Below, piece by piece: positions 1-14,203 of a stretch of DNA of 64,000 bases (position 1 is its first letter; each line of letters opens with the position of its first letter). Below the pieces are notes generated by a model, which worked only from the letters and a program-made list of their open reading frames with translations, was not told the origin of the DNA and ran no database searches. Origin of the DNA: Holacanthus passer (taxonomy: Eukaryota; Chordata; Actinopteri; Pomacanthidae); contig JAFREQ010000025.1 in the NCBI GenBank assembly GCA_025331565.1, positions 2,108,001 through 2,172,000 of the forward strand. The letters are read 5' to 3'. A program made the position numbers and the translations under genes.

Positions 1-467
1 AATGCATTTTTAGGTGATTCCCTCCCCGACCCCGCGAATACTCCCGCTATCTCCTCTCTCTGTTCTGCCTCATTATCGTGCTATCCAATTATACCTGGCA
101 TCAACAGACCCCCTTTTAGCTCCACTCCAAGGGATGGATCGTCAAATTAGTTTAGAAGAGCGAAATCAAATTTGTGTCACTGCTCTTGAAACATCTGGTA
201 GGGCTTAAGTGGGCAAAAAGGGTGAATAAGCACTGCTGTCGCTTGTGCGCTCATTTGCGGAGGTGAGGACGATGATCCGGCTCATTGTCTGAGTGCGTTT
301 GTGTTCGAAAGAATGTGCAGTCATGTGTGTGTGAAGGTAGGTGTTGAGGCTCCAACATGTGCATATGTGTTTCCAGAATGTTCTTAACATGCACATAAAT
401 AAGTGAAATGTTCACACCTGAATAGAGATGAGTTCAGTGTTTAATGCGTATCTGTGTGTGTTTTTAG
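1..467 (+). other. drp2 intron (window edge)
   Basis: Noncoding sequence upstream of the first recognisable drp2 exon. No exon for the preceding part of the protein was found here; short open frames carry no family similarity. Confidence 0.7.
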
Positions 468-669
468 TGGATTTGGTGGCGCTGAGCAGCCTTGTGGAGG
501 TGTTTCGGGAGCAGGAGCTGCAGCAGGGGGAGCACGTGATGGACGTGGTGGAGATGATCCACGGTCTGACGGCTCTGTACGAGAGGCTGGAGGAGGAGAG
601 GTCCATCCTGGTCAACATACCGCTCTGCGTTGACATGTGTCTCAACTGGCTGCTCAACGTCTACGACAG
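468..669 (+). CDS. drp2: drp2 exon (dystrophin exon 65 equivalent)
   Basis: 202 nt, acceptor tttttag, donor GTGTGT. The first two bases finish a Leu codon and the last two open a Ser. Encodes the first EF-hand-like region, ending PLCVDMCLNWLLNVYD. Confidence 0.95.
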
Positions 670-3600
670 GTGTGTAACCTGGAATAAGATATTTAGAGAA
701 GTGTTGCATCAAAGCTACATTAAATAATTTAAACAACGCAGCTTTCATATTCAAATTAAGATTAGTTGTTTTGTCAGTGAACTCTTAGTTACACATACAT
801 GCAGTCACCGACACGGGTATTTCATCGAAGGGTCAGGGGTCAGGGTTGCCTGCAGTGCAGCTCCCCTAAAGCAGTTTTGGGGGTCAATGTTCAGGGGCAC
901 TGAGGCGGGGATGGTGGGTACTGTGGATGTGATAGCAGCCAGCCTTCAGTCACCAGCTCACAGTTGGAATACATCCTCCTGTCAGTGCCTGGGATCGAAC
1001 TTCTCTGCCTCTCGGCCATCCTGCCTCCCCAATATAACATTTGCTTATCAAGTTAATTGAATTCAATTGAGCCCCAAGGGGATGAATAAAGTAGTGCTGC
1101 TTCTTCTTTGACTTCAACTTCGACTTTTTCTTCTTCTTCTTTGACTTTTTCGATTTCTTCTTTGTCGATTTCTTCTTGCTCTTCGACTTCTTCTTCAACA
1201 CATCCAGCAGAGCAACATGAGTTGTGTTTCTTGCCACATGACAAATATAATATAAAATAAATTTTCCTTTTAGCTCTTTTTCAATTTCCACCGTCTCCTG
1301 AAAAGTGTCTTTGCCTCCAGAGATGATTGACTTTCTTTTTGAGTGTTTACTGCACTTTGACTCACTGCTGATTTATTCTAACTGGATGTTGTTGGACCAC
1401 GCATACCGTGCAGGCGGGATGAAAAGCTCATCGTTAACACATCATCCAAGATGGTTGTATTACTTGTCACTGACCTGGATGGCTACTTAAAGAGGGGAAC
1501 CATGCCAATTTTACACATCAACATCTCTTTAAAGGTCATGAGGAGAACTCCTGCAAACGTGCTAAAAATTTATATAAAACCTTTAGCGGCACCAGAGGGA
1601 TAAATTAAGTTTGAAAATGAAAAATCTGGGGGTGTGGAGTTAGAAATATGTGAACTTAGCAGACCTCAGTAGTCCGCTCTTCATCTCTGCTCGTAATAAA
1701 GAAGACGATGTTTCTGGTTCTGCTACATTGATTTTGAACCTTTTATCTTTTACAATGCTAAACGATGCACACTCACCTCTGTCATGTAATGCTCATAAAG
1801 TTTTGTATCATTGCCAAGCATACACTGTATATAAACTGTATGTATACTAACATACTCATTTTTCTGTGTTGGTTGTGTTTCCTTTATCTTACATATGAAA
1901 GAAATTCTCAAATCTGGATGCTGACCATCCCTCCAGTGGATTTCTATCTATCTAATCTATTTTCTTATTGTCTGATTTGATACATACTGTGCATGCAACT
2001 CTCTCTCTCCTCTAAATACTAGAAATTGATGTGCCATTTAAGTCGCCATTCATGACTATGATACATAGTTATGTGTGACAGTTGTTGTATCAAGTCTGGA
2101 AATGTTGCAGAGCCGTGTCTCAGTGGGTTCAGTCCTGCTAAAAGACTCTTTCATGTTACACCAGGTGAATTGAGTCAATGGCAGCATAAAAAAAAATAAA
2201 GGAGCTGTAGGTAAATACATCACATAAAAAAACGTGATATGATAAGAATGTGTAATATAAAAACTACTTTTTACTCTTCCTCACAGTCTGGGCCTGTCTG
2301 CCTGCAGATGGATGTAATTGGTTCAATGGCTACTTGTCCAGACATCTATAAAGAGGCTAAAACTCCAATAACATTGTCCAGGCAGAGGGCCAGTCATCCC
2401 TTGTGGGACACAACAGAAACAAATCCTCTTTCACACCAACATGCAGCCCATCTTTGCTCCTCTTTGACTGTTTTGTCTTCAAAGAGAACACATCGTGCGC
2501 AGGCACAGAAATATAGGAGTAACCCCACGAGTGCTGTAAATTTGGTCGCTCATAGCTACTTGCTGTTAATGAGACAATCATTCAACTCGATAAGTGCTTT
2601 TTCGTTTTCCAATGAATAGCAGCAGTGAATCTGAAGCGTGTGCATGTTCACGTGTCTGTTTTCATATGTGCGTTCGGGCCAGTAAAAGTGCATTACAGTA
2701 TATCACAGCATGCGTGAGTGTTTGTGTGTTTGTGTGTGTGTGTGTCCTCCAGAGACGTGTCACAGTAGCAGGGTTTGCAGGAGTGACATGTCCCCCTAGG
2801 AGCAACACTGGGGTGCATATTGAAGATGGCACGCGGCACACAGCGGAAAGTGTGTGTAAAAGGTGCTGACAGCCAGTCGTCCCCATGTGCTCTCCAGCTC
2901 CTCGAGACCAACTCCAGCTCTGAAGTAGGGGAAAAGAGAGCAATGCTTCCCTTATTGCTGCTCACGTTTCTCTGTGTGATTTTAATTTTCTGGACTCTAA
3001 TGATTTGGCCTGATCTGGTTTGACCTATGTGTGAATTTAAACAAAGAAAGGGCCCCTGCTCTTGGACAGCTCTGGAAATTCTCACTCTTTGATTTTATAC
3101 TTCAGCGATCTGACGTTCTCTGATGAATGTGATGTTCTTGATTTCTCACTTAACGATTCAAATGTTAATTCGATAAGCCTGCGGTTTCTGCCAATGCTGC
3201 TCGGCTCGGCGCTAAATTCTTCCCGGCTGTGTTGGCACCGGAGCTGTGAAATCTCGAGCAGTGATGGCGCTTTTGCCTGTCGAATCCAGTAGCTTCCCCA
3301 TATCCCTGTTTTTTTATTTCATGCAGAAAAAAATGCTAATGTGACCCTTTTAGGCTCAGGTCAGGACACAGCGGCTTTCGTCTCGCTGGCCTTGCCATTG
3401 GCCTGTGATCAAACTGTATATTCAGCAGGGGACTCCACTCCTGATCCTCACAAATGCCGGATATGTGTGTGCAATTCAAGTGTGTTTATGTAGTATGCAT
3501 GCATGTGTTTGTCTGTAAGTGACATTGTGGTGTGTGAGCTTATTATTGTTCTTCTGGGCATAAATCCATGAACACTTCATCAAGTCCCTGTAGTGCCTTT

Positions 3601-6600
3601 AGTTACTGTGGATGAGCTCTAATCCGATTTCACACTTTTGCATTGACCTGTACTGTACTGCTCTGACCCACGTAATTCCTCTACACTTTGTCCCTCCCAG
3701 CAGGGCTCAGCCACTGTATGAATATATTACCACAACACAATACACCGTGATTTGAGATAATTCACAGTTCAAAACATCTAACCTCACACCTTGTGGGTTT
3801 TTTTTTTCTTCTCTTTCTCTCCACTAGTGCCCGAAATGGCAAAATGCGAGTCCTCAGCTTCAAGATGGGATTGGTTAGCTTGTGCAACGCAGACGTCCAA
3901 GAGAAGTACAAATGTGAGTCCGAAGCTCGCTCATGTGCCTAATGCATCTCCTCAACTGCAAACAATGAGCCAAAACAAAACAGCCCTGATTGCCAGTATT
4001 ACATAAAGACATCCACTTAGACTAATGGAGGAAATGACTCTGCTGCCATAATGGAGAAAGCTTTCTTTACTTCTACAAAGTACACCGGGGGCCTTTAAAG
4101 GGATTGCTTGCCAAAGACACCATTCATGCACACACTCTTTCTATGGCTCTCATTTTTCTTCTCAAGCCAACTAGCAAAGAGCTAAGTCGCTCCCATCCTC
4201 CTTTTTCGATTATAAATTATGCTGTAATATTTTATTAGTGTGCCGCTCCAGTTCGAGATAGGGTTTTCACTGTTCTATTGTAACCCCCACTTTATGAGTC
4301 ATCCTGTAAATGTAGGTAAAATGGAGAGCGAGCATTTCAACTGTCGATAGTTGGACCTGGAACAGCTTGTATTTGATACAGGATCTGAGACAACACGGCC
4401 TAACCCATGCCAGGATTATTCATGCTTGGCACGCCATCTGCGTCAGCCCTTCAAGACTGAGAGTTAACAGATTTGCCTTCCATTGAATGGTCCCAGAGGA
4501 GAGTTAGCCCTCTTTTTTCAGGGTTCAGGTAGCCATGTGGTGGCCTTAACAATTTGTAATTTCTCTGACTGATCCCGTTTTTGCCAGCTCCAGACGTCAC
4601 TGGAATAATATTTGCAAATAAAGCTGATGCATTTGCATCGACCCACTTTGAGATGCAGATGGCGGGTGTTCATTACCGGTTTCTGGCTTGTGATTCAAAA
4701 AAGGGAGTATGCTTGTCATGACTGGTCATTACTATTTCAGAAGTCATTAAATAATTTGACTTTATGGTAATGCACATTTTTGACATCATAAGTAGTGCTG
4801 TTTTTTATCATTCGCCTCTGCACAAACGCACTTTTCCAGGCATCAACATATCGTGCTTTCACACATACTTTGACAAATGTACTCTTTGCTGTTCTGTCAC
4901 TGTCTTCTGCTTCTAATTTTCACATCAGCAAAACATCACGTATTTGAAAACATTTGCCAGTCACTTCTTCCCCAAAATCATCCACCAAAATCAGTTTCTG
5001 AATATATTTTAAGGAAGACATAGTCCATATAGTGGCAGAGCATGAGTTTATTCTATATTTGCAATTTAAATAGTTGAAGAACATGAAGTTCTGATAGTTC
5101 TAGGAGTTGGTAGTTTATCAAGCAAACTTAACTCCAGGCTGAAACCTTGAAGTGAAGCTTAAAATTTAGAGTGGATTTGGAGAGCTACTTTCCTCTTACT
5201 TCATTACTTACCTCTTCCTTTAAAAACTAGACATACTTCATTTCTTCACTTTTGTTTTTTTTTCAGCTATGCAGCTCTTTGGTCCAGACTGAAATATCTC
5301 AACAACTATTAGATGGATTTCCATGATTCATTTGTCCAGTGCTTTGGCCTGCAAATCTAATGACATTCACTCCAGACTCATCTATACTGGTGTTTAATGC
5401 TGATTAGCTATGAAAATGGTGACCATGGTAAACATTATAGGTGGTCAACGACAGTGTGTTAACATTATCATTGTGAGCATATTTGCATGCTTACATTAGA
5501 ATTTAGCTCAAGGCAAGTACAGCCTACAACCTCTATACTGTGTCTCTGTCAAACATGTCCAAAACCCGTCTCTATCAAACAGCTCAATGTAAAGATTTAA
5601 AATGTGTGCGTGTCAAACACACCTCAGCTCGGGTTATGAGAACTATATAGAGGAGGCTGTTTAGCATGCAGGTGTTAAAGCCAAGTGTCATCCCTGTGGG
5701 GTTGAAGAAGTACACAGAGAGGGGGGGATACATGCGATGCTTATACTGGTATTGTGCAGCACCCTCACACGCCTGTCAGCATTCATCTCCTCAGTGACAG
5801 CCAGAGTCCCAACTCGCTCGGTAAAGGCCTCATTCAAAACCTGACAAGACTCCACTTATGCAGCCCTTTCATCTCCAAGCAGACCAGCCAGGCCACTAAT
5901 ACTGATTCTGTCTCTGTGTATATGTCACTGAAGTGAGTTTCATTCCACAAAACTAGCTTCAGTAAACCTGTTGCCTGGGTTTGGAGTCTCGCCGTTGAAA
6001 AATGGATGAAAAACTGACGTGTGGCTGTTGACAAACAGAGAGTACGGTTTTTATATTCATACTACAGTTTATGCTATTGTTCTGCAGGAAGTGCAACACT
6101 TTCTAAATGGTGAATGCTTGCCTTTGCAATTTACATTTTAATTACATTTATTTTAATTTTCATGCTCTGTGTCTACATTAAATTTACATTTTGAAAAGCT
6201 GACAACATAAATACAAATGCTTAAATCAGCAAATGTGACTGTATAAAAAGGAATGTGATGATGATACACTTGCAAGTAGCTGTTTCTGATGCATACAAAT
6301 GGAGCTCACAGTTAATGTTAGTACACACTGATGTATAATCTGATTAGTTACTGCATAATTGATACATTACTTTATGTATCTTATGGTGGTTGCAGACTTA
6401 TTCCGTCAGGTGTCTGGTCCTGGAGGTTTGACAGACCAGCGTCACCTCAGCTTGCTGCTCCATGAAGCCATCCAGATCCCCCGCCAGTTGGGTGAAGTCG
6501 CTGCTTTCGGGGGCAGCAATGTGGAGCCCAGCGTCCGCAGCTGCTTCCGCGTGGTGAGCACAGAGGCACCGCCATACACACCTAAACACATTGAGATAGG

Positions 6601-9600
6601 CAGCAGTGCATGCACAGTTTGCTACGCTCATGCACACACACATACTATGGAAAATAAGAGCAGATTAAATCATCTCTCTGGAATATTTTATGAGTTCACT
6701 TAACCCACATAAACACCGTTTTGACGCTGATATAGTTTTATAACCCAGATTCCAAAAAAGTTGGGATGCTGTGTTAAACATAGTTAAAACAGAATGTGAT
6801 CATTTGCTCATCCTTTTTGACATAGACTCAATTGAAAACAGTACAAAGACAATATATTTAATGTTTGACCTCATTAACTGCGTTGATTTTTGTAAATATC
6901 TGCTTATTCTGAATTTGATGCCAGCAACATGTTTCAAACAAGTTGGGACAGGCGCAACAAAAGACTGTGAAAGTTGTGGACTGATCCAAAAACACCTGTT
7001 TGGATCATTCCACAGGTAAACAGGTTCATTGGTAACAGGTGATAGTATCATGATCGGGTATGAAAGGTTCATCCTGGAAAGACTCTATACTCTATACTCT
7101 ATACACTTTGTAAAACTGCTGTCAGTAAACACAGTTTGTTTGCAAATGAATGCACTGCTGTTTTTATTTATGTTTTACAAAGCATCTCAACTTTTTTTTA
7201 GAATCAGGGTTGTATTTCACAAGCTTCAGCTACCGCAGCTGTGAAGTTCTTGTGGATTTTTGTGGCTCAATGTCCATGTTAAACCAACAGATTCATACTT
7301 GAAGCAAGCACACTTGTAAGACTTGATAGTACTGGTTTCAGTGCTTCAATCAGCGGCGTGATTGTCCCAATGAGAAATTTGAAGTCGACCTTGAAGAGCA
7401 ACTTATTGCTGCTATTAGAGAATTCTGCTGTATCTCAAAACCACTAATCTATTAATTACTGGAAAATAATGAGTGACCTTCGGATTATCTGAGTAGTCCA
7501 AACCAAGACGGTATTACGAATACAGAAACAGAATATTAAAGGCAGAAACTTAAAAAATTAATGGCAAAATCAAACATTTGCCTTTGAATGCTAATCAAAA
7601 AAGCATCAAAAGCTAAGTATGAAAAAATAATGATGTCACACCAGGAAGCCGCCAGCTACGTGAAGCCCATTGTGTTTTACTGACATCAGCACAGTCGGAC
7701 TTTCCTTCAGAGGAAGAAGAGATTAAATGCATCATCTCAGGAAATGAAGAAGTTATAATTATTCTACTTAAAGAGGCCTCAACTGCACCACACACGCTGC
7801 AGCCTTACAAACATTACATCACATTAATATTGCATTGCCTTGCTTTTCATGCTCATAAAATATAGTCAGTGGTAGATGGTACATGATGTTACTAACCATA
7901 TGTAGACAGAGAAATCCAGGAAGTTTAAATGGGAAAGTTACTTATAGAATAAGATCTATTGGAATATTGATATGATGAGGTGAGGTCCAGTAGCACACAG
8001 GGCAAAAGCTAATGGGGATACGTGTTCAAAGCGTGAATTAATTTGTCTTTCCCTCATCTACTTGTTCTGAATGCGTCTGAACTTGTGCGTTTTGGCGCAG
8101 GTTGCAGAAACTTCACCTTGTGACATTCAATTCGCGACACCAGATAATTAGGGAGTTGTCACGAGCAGGACAGTGTTTTTGGAAGGTGGCCTGTGGAAAG
8201 CCTTTTAATTCCCTCATTTTCAAGGCACTTCCTAATTATACACTCACTATTCTGGTCCGTGCTTGCTGTATCAGCTACGGCTGCTTAAAATCAATTCCTT
8301 TCTCCATGTGCTCCATGTCAGGGCGTTTAGTTGTAGATGAAATATCCATGTAATGTGGATTGGGGGGGTGACCCATTTGCCTGTTTATCACTTGGCTTGG
8401 GGAATGAGTGACATCACTTAGTGGGGATGTGGGTGTGAGAGCAGTTGCTTCCAACTCACATAGTCTAAGATAGACGGGAGCAGATGGATTGACTTGGGGT
8501 TGAGGATATGCAGAGTGTTTTGTCAAAGGTGTTGATCTGTGCAAATGTTATTAGTTCGAATTCAACTGGAGGAATGACTCAACATTAAGTAAATATTTTT
8601 AGACTTTGTGAGAAGTGTTGAACGTTGATTTGTTCGAGTCACAAAACACATGCCGTTTAGCGGATATATGGTGCAGAAAGCTTGGCGTTTTGATGAATGA
8701 CTGAATGTTTATCACTCTGCTTTTCCAATGATGGTTAAAGTATCCCATCTGCTCGGCGTGCTGCTTTGAGATGCGGCGGCGTGCTCAGCATAGTCAGTGC
8801 CACTTCCAGGTGTTTGGTATGCAAGGAGCTGTGATTTGACCTCCCACATGGAGCAAAGCTGGCTACTCTACTACCAGAGAGGAGCTCCCACGTCCCCGGG
8901 AGACTCTGTACCTCTGTACACCTCACAGTCTGTGTGATCAGTGCGCACACACACACATTTATTATGCTACTTTGCTTGAGCGCTGGAGGAAGCCCCAGGG
9001 AAATCAACCTCTTAATGCATCTCTGATGCAGACTTAATGAGAATTTAGCACATCACGGATTTTCAGTGCTTAGTGAGTCATTCTTTTATTAGGTTGACTT
9101 CCTTTTTGTCCCACTTTCTGGAATTCTCAACAAGGTGAGTCTGCAAACACACAAACTCACGCACAGTGTACACACAGACGCATAATTTATGTCTGATGTG
9201 TTTTAGCTTTATAATTGTTCAAGTAGTTACATAAAAGCAAACGATAGCCCACATCTTCCTTCACCCTCTTCATCCTCCTCTTATCTTCTGTATTCTCTTT
9301 GATTCCTTTGTTTCAACAATAACTGCCAGACCACCTTTGGAAAGGAAGCACACCCTCTCCTCTCATTACTTCATGTACCTGTCCCGCTGTTGGTCTATAT
9401 TTGGATTGTTTACAGTGTTTCCACTTCTTTCCTTGCTCCCACCTTCCTTTTTTAGGCTCCAGGGAAACCTGCCATTGAGGTGTCTCACTTCCTGGAGTGG
9501 ATGAGCCTGGAGCCCCAGTCCATGGTTTGGCTGCCTGTCCTCCACCGTGTGACTGCTGCAGAGTCGACCAAGCACCAGGCCAAATGTTACGTCTGCAAAC

Positions 9601-10450
9601 AGTGTCCCATCAAGGGATTCAGGTAGGCATGCCAGCGGAGGCAAACAGAGGCACAGATACATGCAAATATCATGTATTTCACTTACATGTACAGTATAAA
9701 TATGTAAGTATAGTATGACACAAGAAGACACTTCAGTGATCACAGTGGACTATTGCAATGTCACATAAAAAAGAAAAGAAAGGATAGAAATTACATTCAG
9801 TATGCACGCACACAACCCATGATAAATAAAATGATAAAATTGTGTGGATCTAATTGTGGGAGCATTTTAAAAGTCAAAAGCAGAAATACAGAAATCTGTT
9901 GTAATAGTAGCAGCTGGTGTTTTCTGTTTTTATTATATATAATAATCACTGCTCACTAGGTAATGGCTTGTTAGAGACAGTGGAACTAAGATACAGTAAT
10001 AAGAGGAGCGGCTGCACACTCCAGTCTGTGCAATAATATTCATTTTCTGAAGCGAGCTTTAAGTATCATGCTTGAAGGTCTCTGACCAAAAACTTGCTCA
10101 AAAAAATCCTGCAGATTGTAGCGTGTAGATGTTGTTCCTATTATTATGCAATTTTCTTCATCTTCATAAGATCTGCCACAGAAAAGAATTTGCGAATGTG
10201 CAAACCTCAAATGTGTTTAATGAGTATGCACGTGCTGATTTCGCCTTCTTTTATCTGTATTGATCAGAAAGCCCTTAGCTGAAGGTAATCACAATACATC
10301 ATTTATTCCTTAAGATACAGTTACTAATAAGAAGTGGTGATAATGGAGTACATCTCTGTCTGTAGCAGAGGTAAAAAAAAAAAAAAAGGCACGCATGCAT
10401 GTAGACAAGCTTTTAAATCCAACACGCAGACGTGCACTAACCCCTTTATT

Positions 10451-10484
<34 letters not shown>

Positions 10485-11657
10485 TCTGCCAAGTTCTCTT
10501 ACAAACATCACTTCTGCCTCTGTGTTGTATTGATCTTGACAGGTATCGCAGTCTGAAGCAGTTCAATGTGGACATCTGCCAGACGTGTTTTCTAACCGGC
10601 CGTACTACCAAGGGAAAGAAGCTGCACTACCCCATCATGGAGTACTACACCCCAGTAAGACAAACATTATAAAGTGCTCTAACCGAATACAAAAATTCAA
10701 GGCTCCAGGGACGAATAAACCTCAGCTGCACTCCAAAAAAATACTACTATCTCCTTATTCCTGCTGCCAGACATAGATTAGCCTCCTCTCCGCTGTAAGA
10801 TCGCTATCATCTCTAAGTGTGTGCTGTTGCGTATGCTTACACCGCCTCGTCCAGATCTATAGTGCGCAGAGATTGAAGAGCACCACTCAGCAGTAACGCC
10901 CTATGTGGCTCTCATAGTGCACGCATAAAATGCTATTTGGAGCGCACATCGTGGACTAAACCCCAATAAAACCAGAGTCTTAAGCAATTGCATGCTCCGA
11001 AGTCGAGTTAATTCCAGAGGAGTAGCTGTAGCAGGAGTGGACTGAGATGGTGCCAGATTTAATGTCTAATCAATTCTGAGGTGTAAAATATGGCAAAAGG
11101 CCATCTGTACAATGATTTTTTTTTCCACTGGACATATTTTACATTGGCTAGCGACAGTTTTTCAGAGCGGTGCGGCAGGTGGGCGCCCATAGATTTCTAC
11201 TATGATAGAGAGAGCAGGAAATGGAGAGAGAGAGAAAAGGGAGAGTTTGAAATAGCAGAAACTGAATGAGAAAGCAGATGGAGGAGTGAGTTAGTCTCCT
11301 AAAGTCAAAATAAGACAAACCAGTGCTGAGACAGAGTGGGCAAATTTCAGATGAGGTCATTTTGGAGACAGCAACATTTTCAAGAAATCTTAAGTGGTAT
11401 AATTTGTCTCCCACCCATCCACTCCACCACCACCGCCACCTCTCAACCCTCCTCCGACCCCCCCAACCCCTCTCCTCCTAAATCACACTCCAGACAACCT
11501 CGGGAGAGAAGATGAGGGACTTTGCCAAGACTCTGAAGAATAAGTTCAGGTCAAAGCAGTACTTCACCAAACACCCTCAGAGAGGTTACCTGCCGGTGCA
11601 ATCTGTGCTGGAAGCCGAGAGCTCGGAGACGTGAGTCACACACATAAACACTCGCAA

Positions 11658-11691
<34 letters not shown>

Positions 11692-12847
11692 CTCTGCTTT
11701 TCTGTCATCTGCCTCTCACTTAGTCTCACTTTCACCCGAGCTGTTGAAGGCTAATTATCATGCTCTGACAATTTTTGGGCCCTCTGACTCGCTGAGATGG
11801 GTTAAAGGGACAGCTCAGTGTTCAGAATTAACATAATGTTATTCCTGTGATCTCAGTCTGGATCAGATGCTCTGTTCACATGAGTGAGTCTCACCCAAAG
11901 GGAAAAACAAGACCGATGAGACTAAAATCCATGAGATAATCAAGAAGCATAGCTCGGGGCTACAACAGTACCCAGGAAAATTTAGGATTATAATGGGTCC
12001 ATGTTTTGGCTGATTGTGTCGCTGCTGGGGGGTCACCTTTTATAACCTCAAACATTACATGACTTACATGAGACAGTGGACAAAGCCAGACACAAGTATC
12101 AAAAGTAAAAGCACTCACTATGCAGAATGAGCCCTCATATTAATATATCACAATATGTTATTATACTTACTGATTACTATAATGTTGAAACATTACTGGT
12201 GCGTTAGTGTATAAGCAGCATTTTAATGTTGCATTTGGTTGAAATGGAGCTGATTTGAGCTTCATACAACTTGTGTGATATTATTACAGGGCCTGGTTGC
12301 AGATCTCTCTAGGGAGTTTAAAGATAAATCTGAGAGGTTGTGAGGTTATTAACAAGATGGGGAAGAAGAAAAAAAAACATTTCTGCAGCACAGTTTTTCT
12401 CCTTGTGAAATGTGGGTAGTTTTAGCTCTACATGACTAAAATCAATCGAAGAAGCAGTTCTTTGGTCGAACTGCCTGTGTGATAAAGAGTGAAGGTGTTA
12501 AAGGACAACTGAAGCAGGATGTGGAGCAAGGAGACCTGGAGCACACGGTTACCGTTACAACCCAGCGCAGGGGAAACCCTGGCGCAACATGAAAAATGAG
12601 ACTCCTCTCTTCCAAGCTCCCAAAAACAAAGGATTTGTGGCCGTTTAAAGGCTTATTTAAAAAACATTTCACACACAAACATTTTGGCTGTCGGTGTGGT
12701 TGGAAGTGGAGAGAGGAGAGCCCGCAGGAGCTGGGAGAAGCCGGCCTTTTAAACTGCCAAGCTTGGAGGCTGGAACCAATCGGCTCCTGGAACAACCTAC
12801 ACACTCACACAGTCAATCATTCACAGCCAAGCTCACCTGCAGCCCGT

Positions 12848-12892
<45 letters not shown>

Positions 12893-14166
12893 CAGAGGAA
12901 GAGAGAGGAAGATCCACACACATGCACAGAGGAGATTAAAGCACACACAGAGAAAATGTTCATACAACCTCTGGGTCATAACAGTTATATTAAGAGCCTT
13001 ATAATAAGGTGCAGCTCCTAACATTGCGACATGAAGCATGACTCCATCAGAGTAAGAAGAGGCAGTGTAGACATTTAAGTCGCCTGTGACAGCTAATAGC
13101 TGTCTCTCAATGAGACTGGTGCTTTGCTTACTTCTGCCCAGTGTCATATTGTGGCACATATAAATATGCATAATAAAAACATCATAGAGATCAAGGAGGC
13201 ATCATAGAAAGCAACATAATTTCATTTCTTCATTATAGTCCATGGTTCAGTTGTATTTAGTAATAAATCCAGCAGCTTTCCCTGCACATCAGTTTGTTTA
13301 CAATCTCTCCTCCTGCAGATGATCGGGAATTCAGCTGAATACCCCAGAATATCAGGATCGATCTATGTTTGCGTTACCTTATTATAAAGCTCGTACTATA
13401 ACTGTACACCCTGCATCATGATCTACTTATAACTCATAGACTTATGTGATGAAGGGTCATGAAAAAGTATAGTCTGGTTGTAAAGCATCAAAAATTTGAA
13501 TGCTTTTATCGCTTTTAAACATCTGTGGCGTTGTGTTGTGTAATAAAACTGCACATTTCAGAGTGGCCTTTTCTTGTGACCCGCCCAAGACACATCTGTG
13601 TAATAATAATGCGGTTTAATCAGCGTCAGCACCTGTCAGGTGGATGGATTATCTTGGCAAAGGAGAAGAGCTCACCAGCACGGATTTCTAACCAATTTGT
13701 CCTCAAAATGTGAAAGAGTGCACAGAAAAGGTCTTAGATCTTTTTTTGAACTCAAAGCAAAAAAAAAATGTTTGCATATTTATTTTTGTTGAGGTTATAT
13801 TTGTAATACGTTAAGGTGAGTATATGTTTTGTGTGTAATTCTGCAAGGTAACTAATAACTAAAGCTCTCTACATAAACACAAAATGAAAATAGTCAAGTG
13901 AAGTACAAGTACCTCAAAAAAGTACAGCACTTGCATAAATGTGCTGAGTTCACATGAGTTCACACTATAGGATTTTAGCCCTGATTTTCCTAATTCCCTT
14001 TTCCTTAACTTTCCACCACTGTGAAACTAATCAGCTCTCTCTTGTTTGCATCCTAACGAGAAAGTTTCCCACATTAGCAAATAAAACTCTCTTCTTCGAG
14101 GCTGCAGCAAATATGTGTTAAGTTAACTTTATGGCTTTTCTGCAGGCACACAGTCAAACTTGGTTG

Positions 14167-14203
<37 letters not shown>

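Noticed and set aside
990..1005. tRNA B-box-like 'gggatcgaac'
   Set aside because: No matching A box or cloverleaf; fits a decayed repeat tail better.
950..1291. Lys/Ser- and Glu-rich open frames on - strand
   Set aside because: Translation of the TTC-rich low-complexity tract at 1097-1198.
6800..7072. Open frame sharing a peptide with 15536-15718
   Set aside because: Both lie inside MITE-like copies A and B; similarity follows from repeat identity, not a conserved gene.
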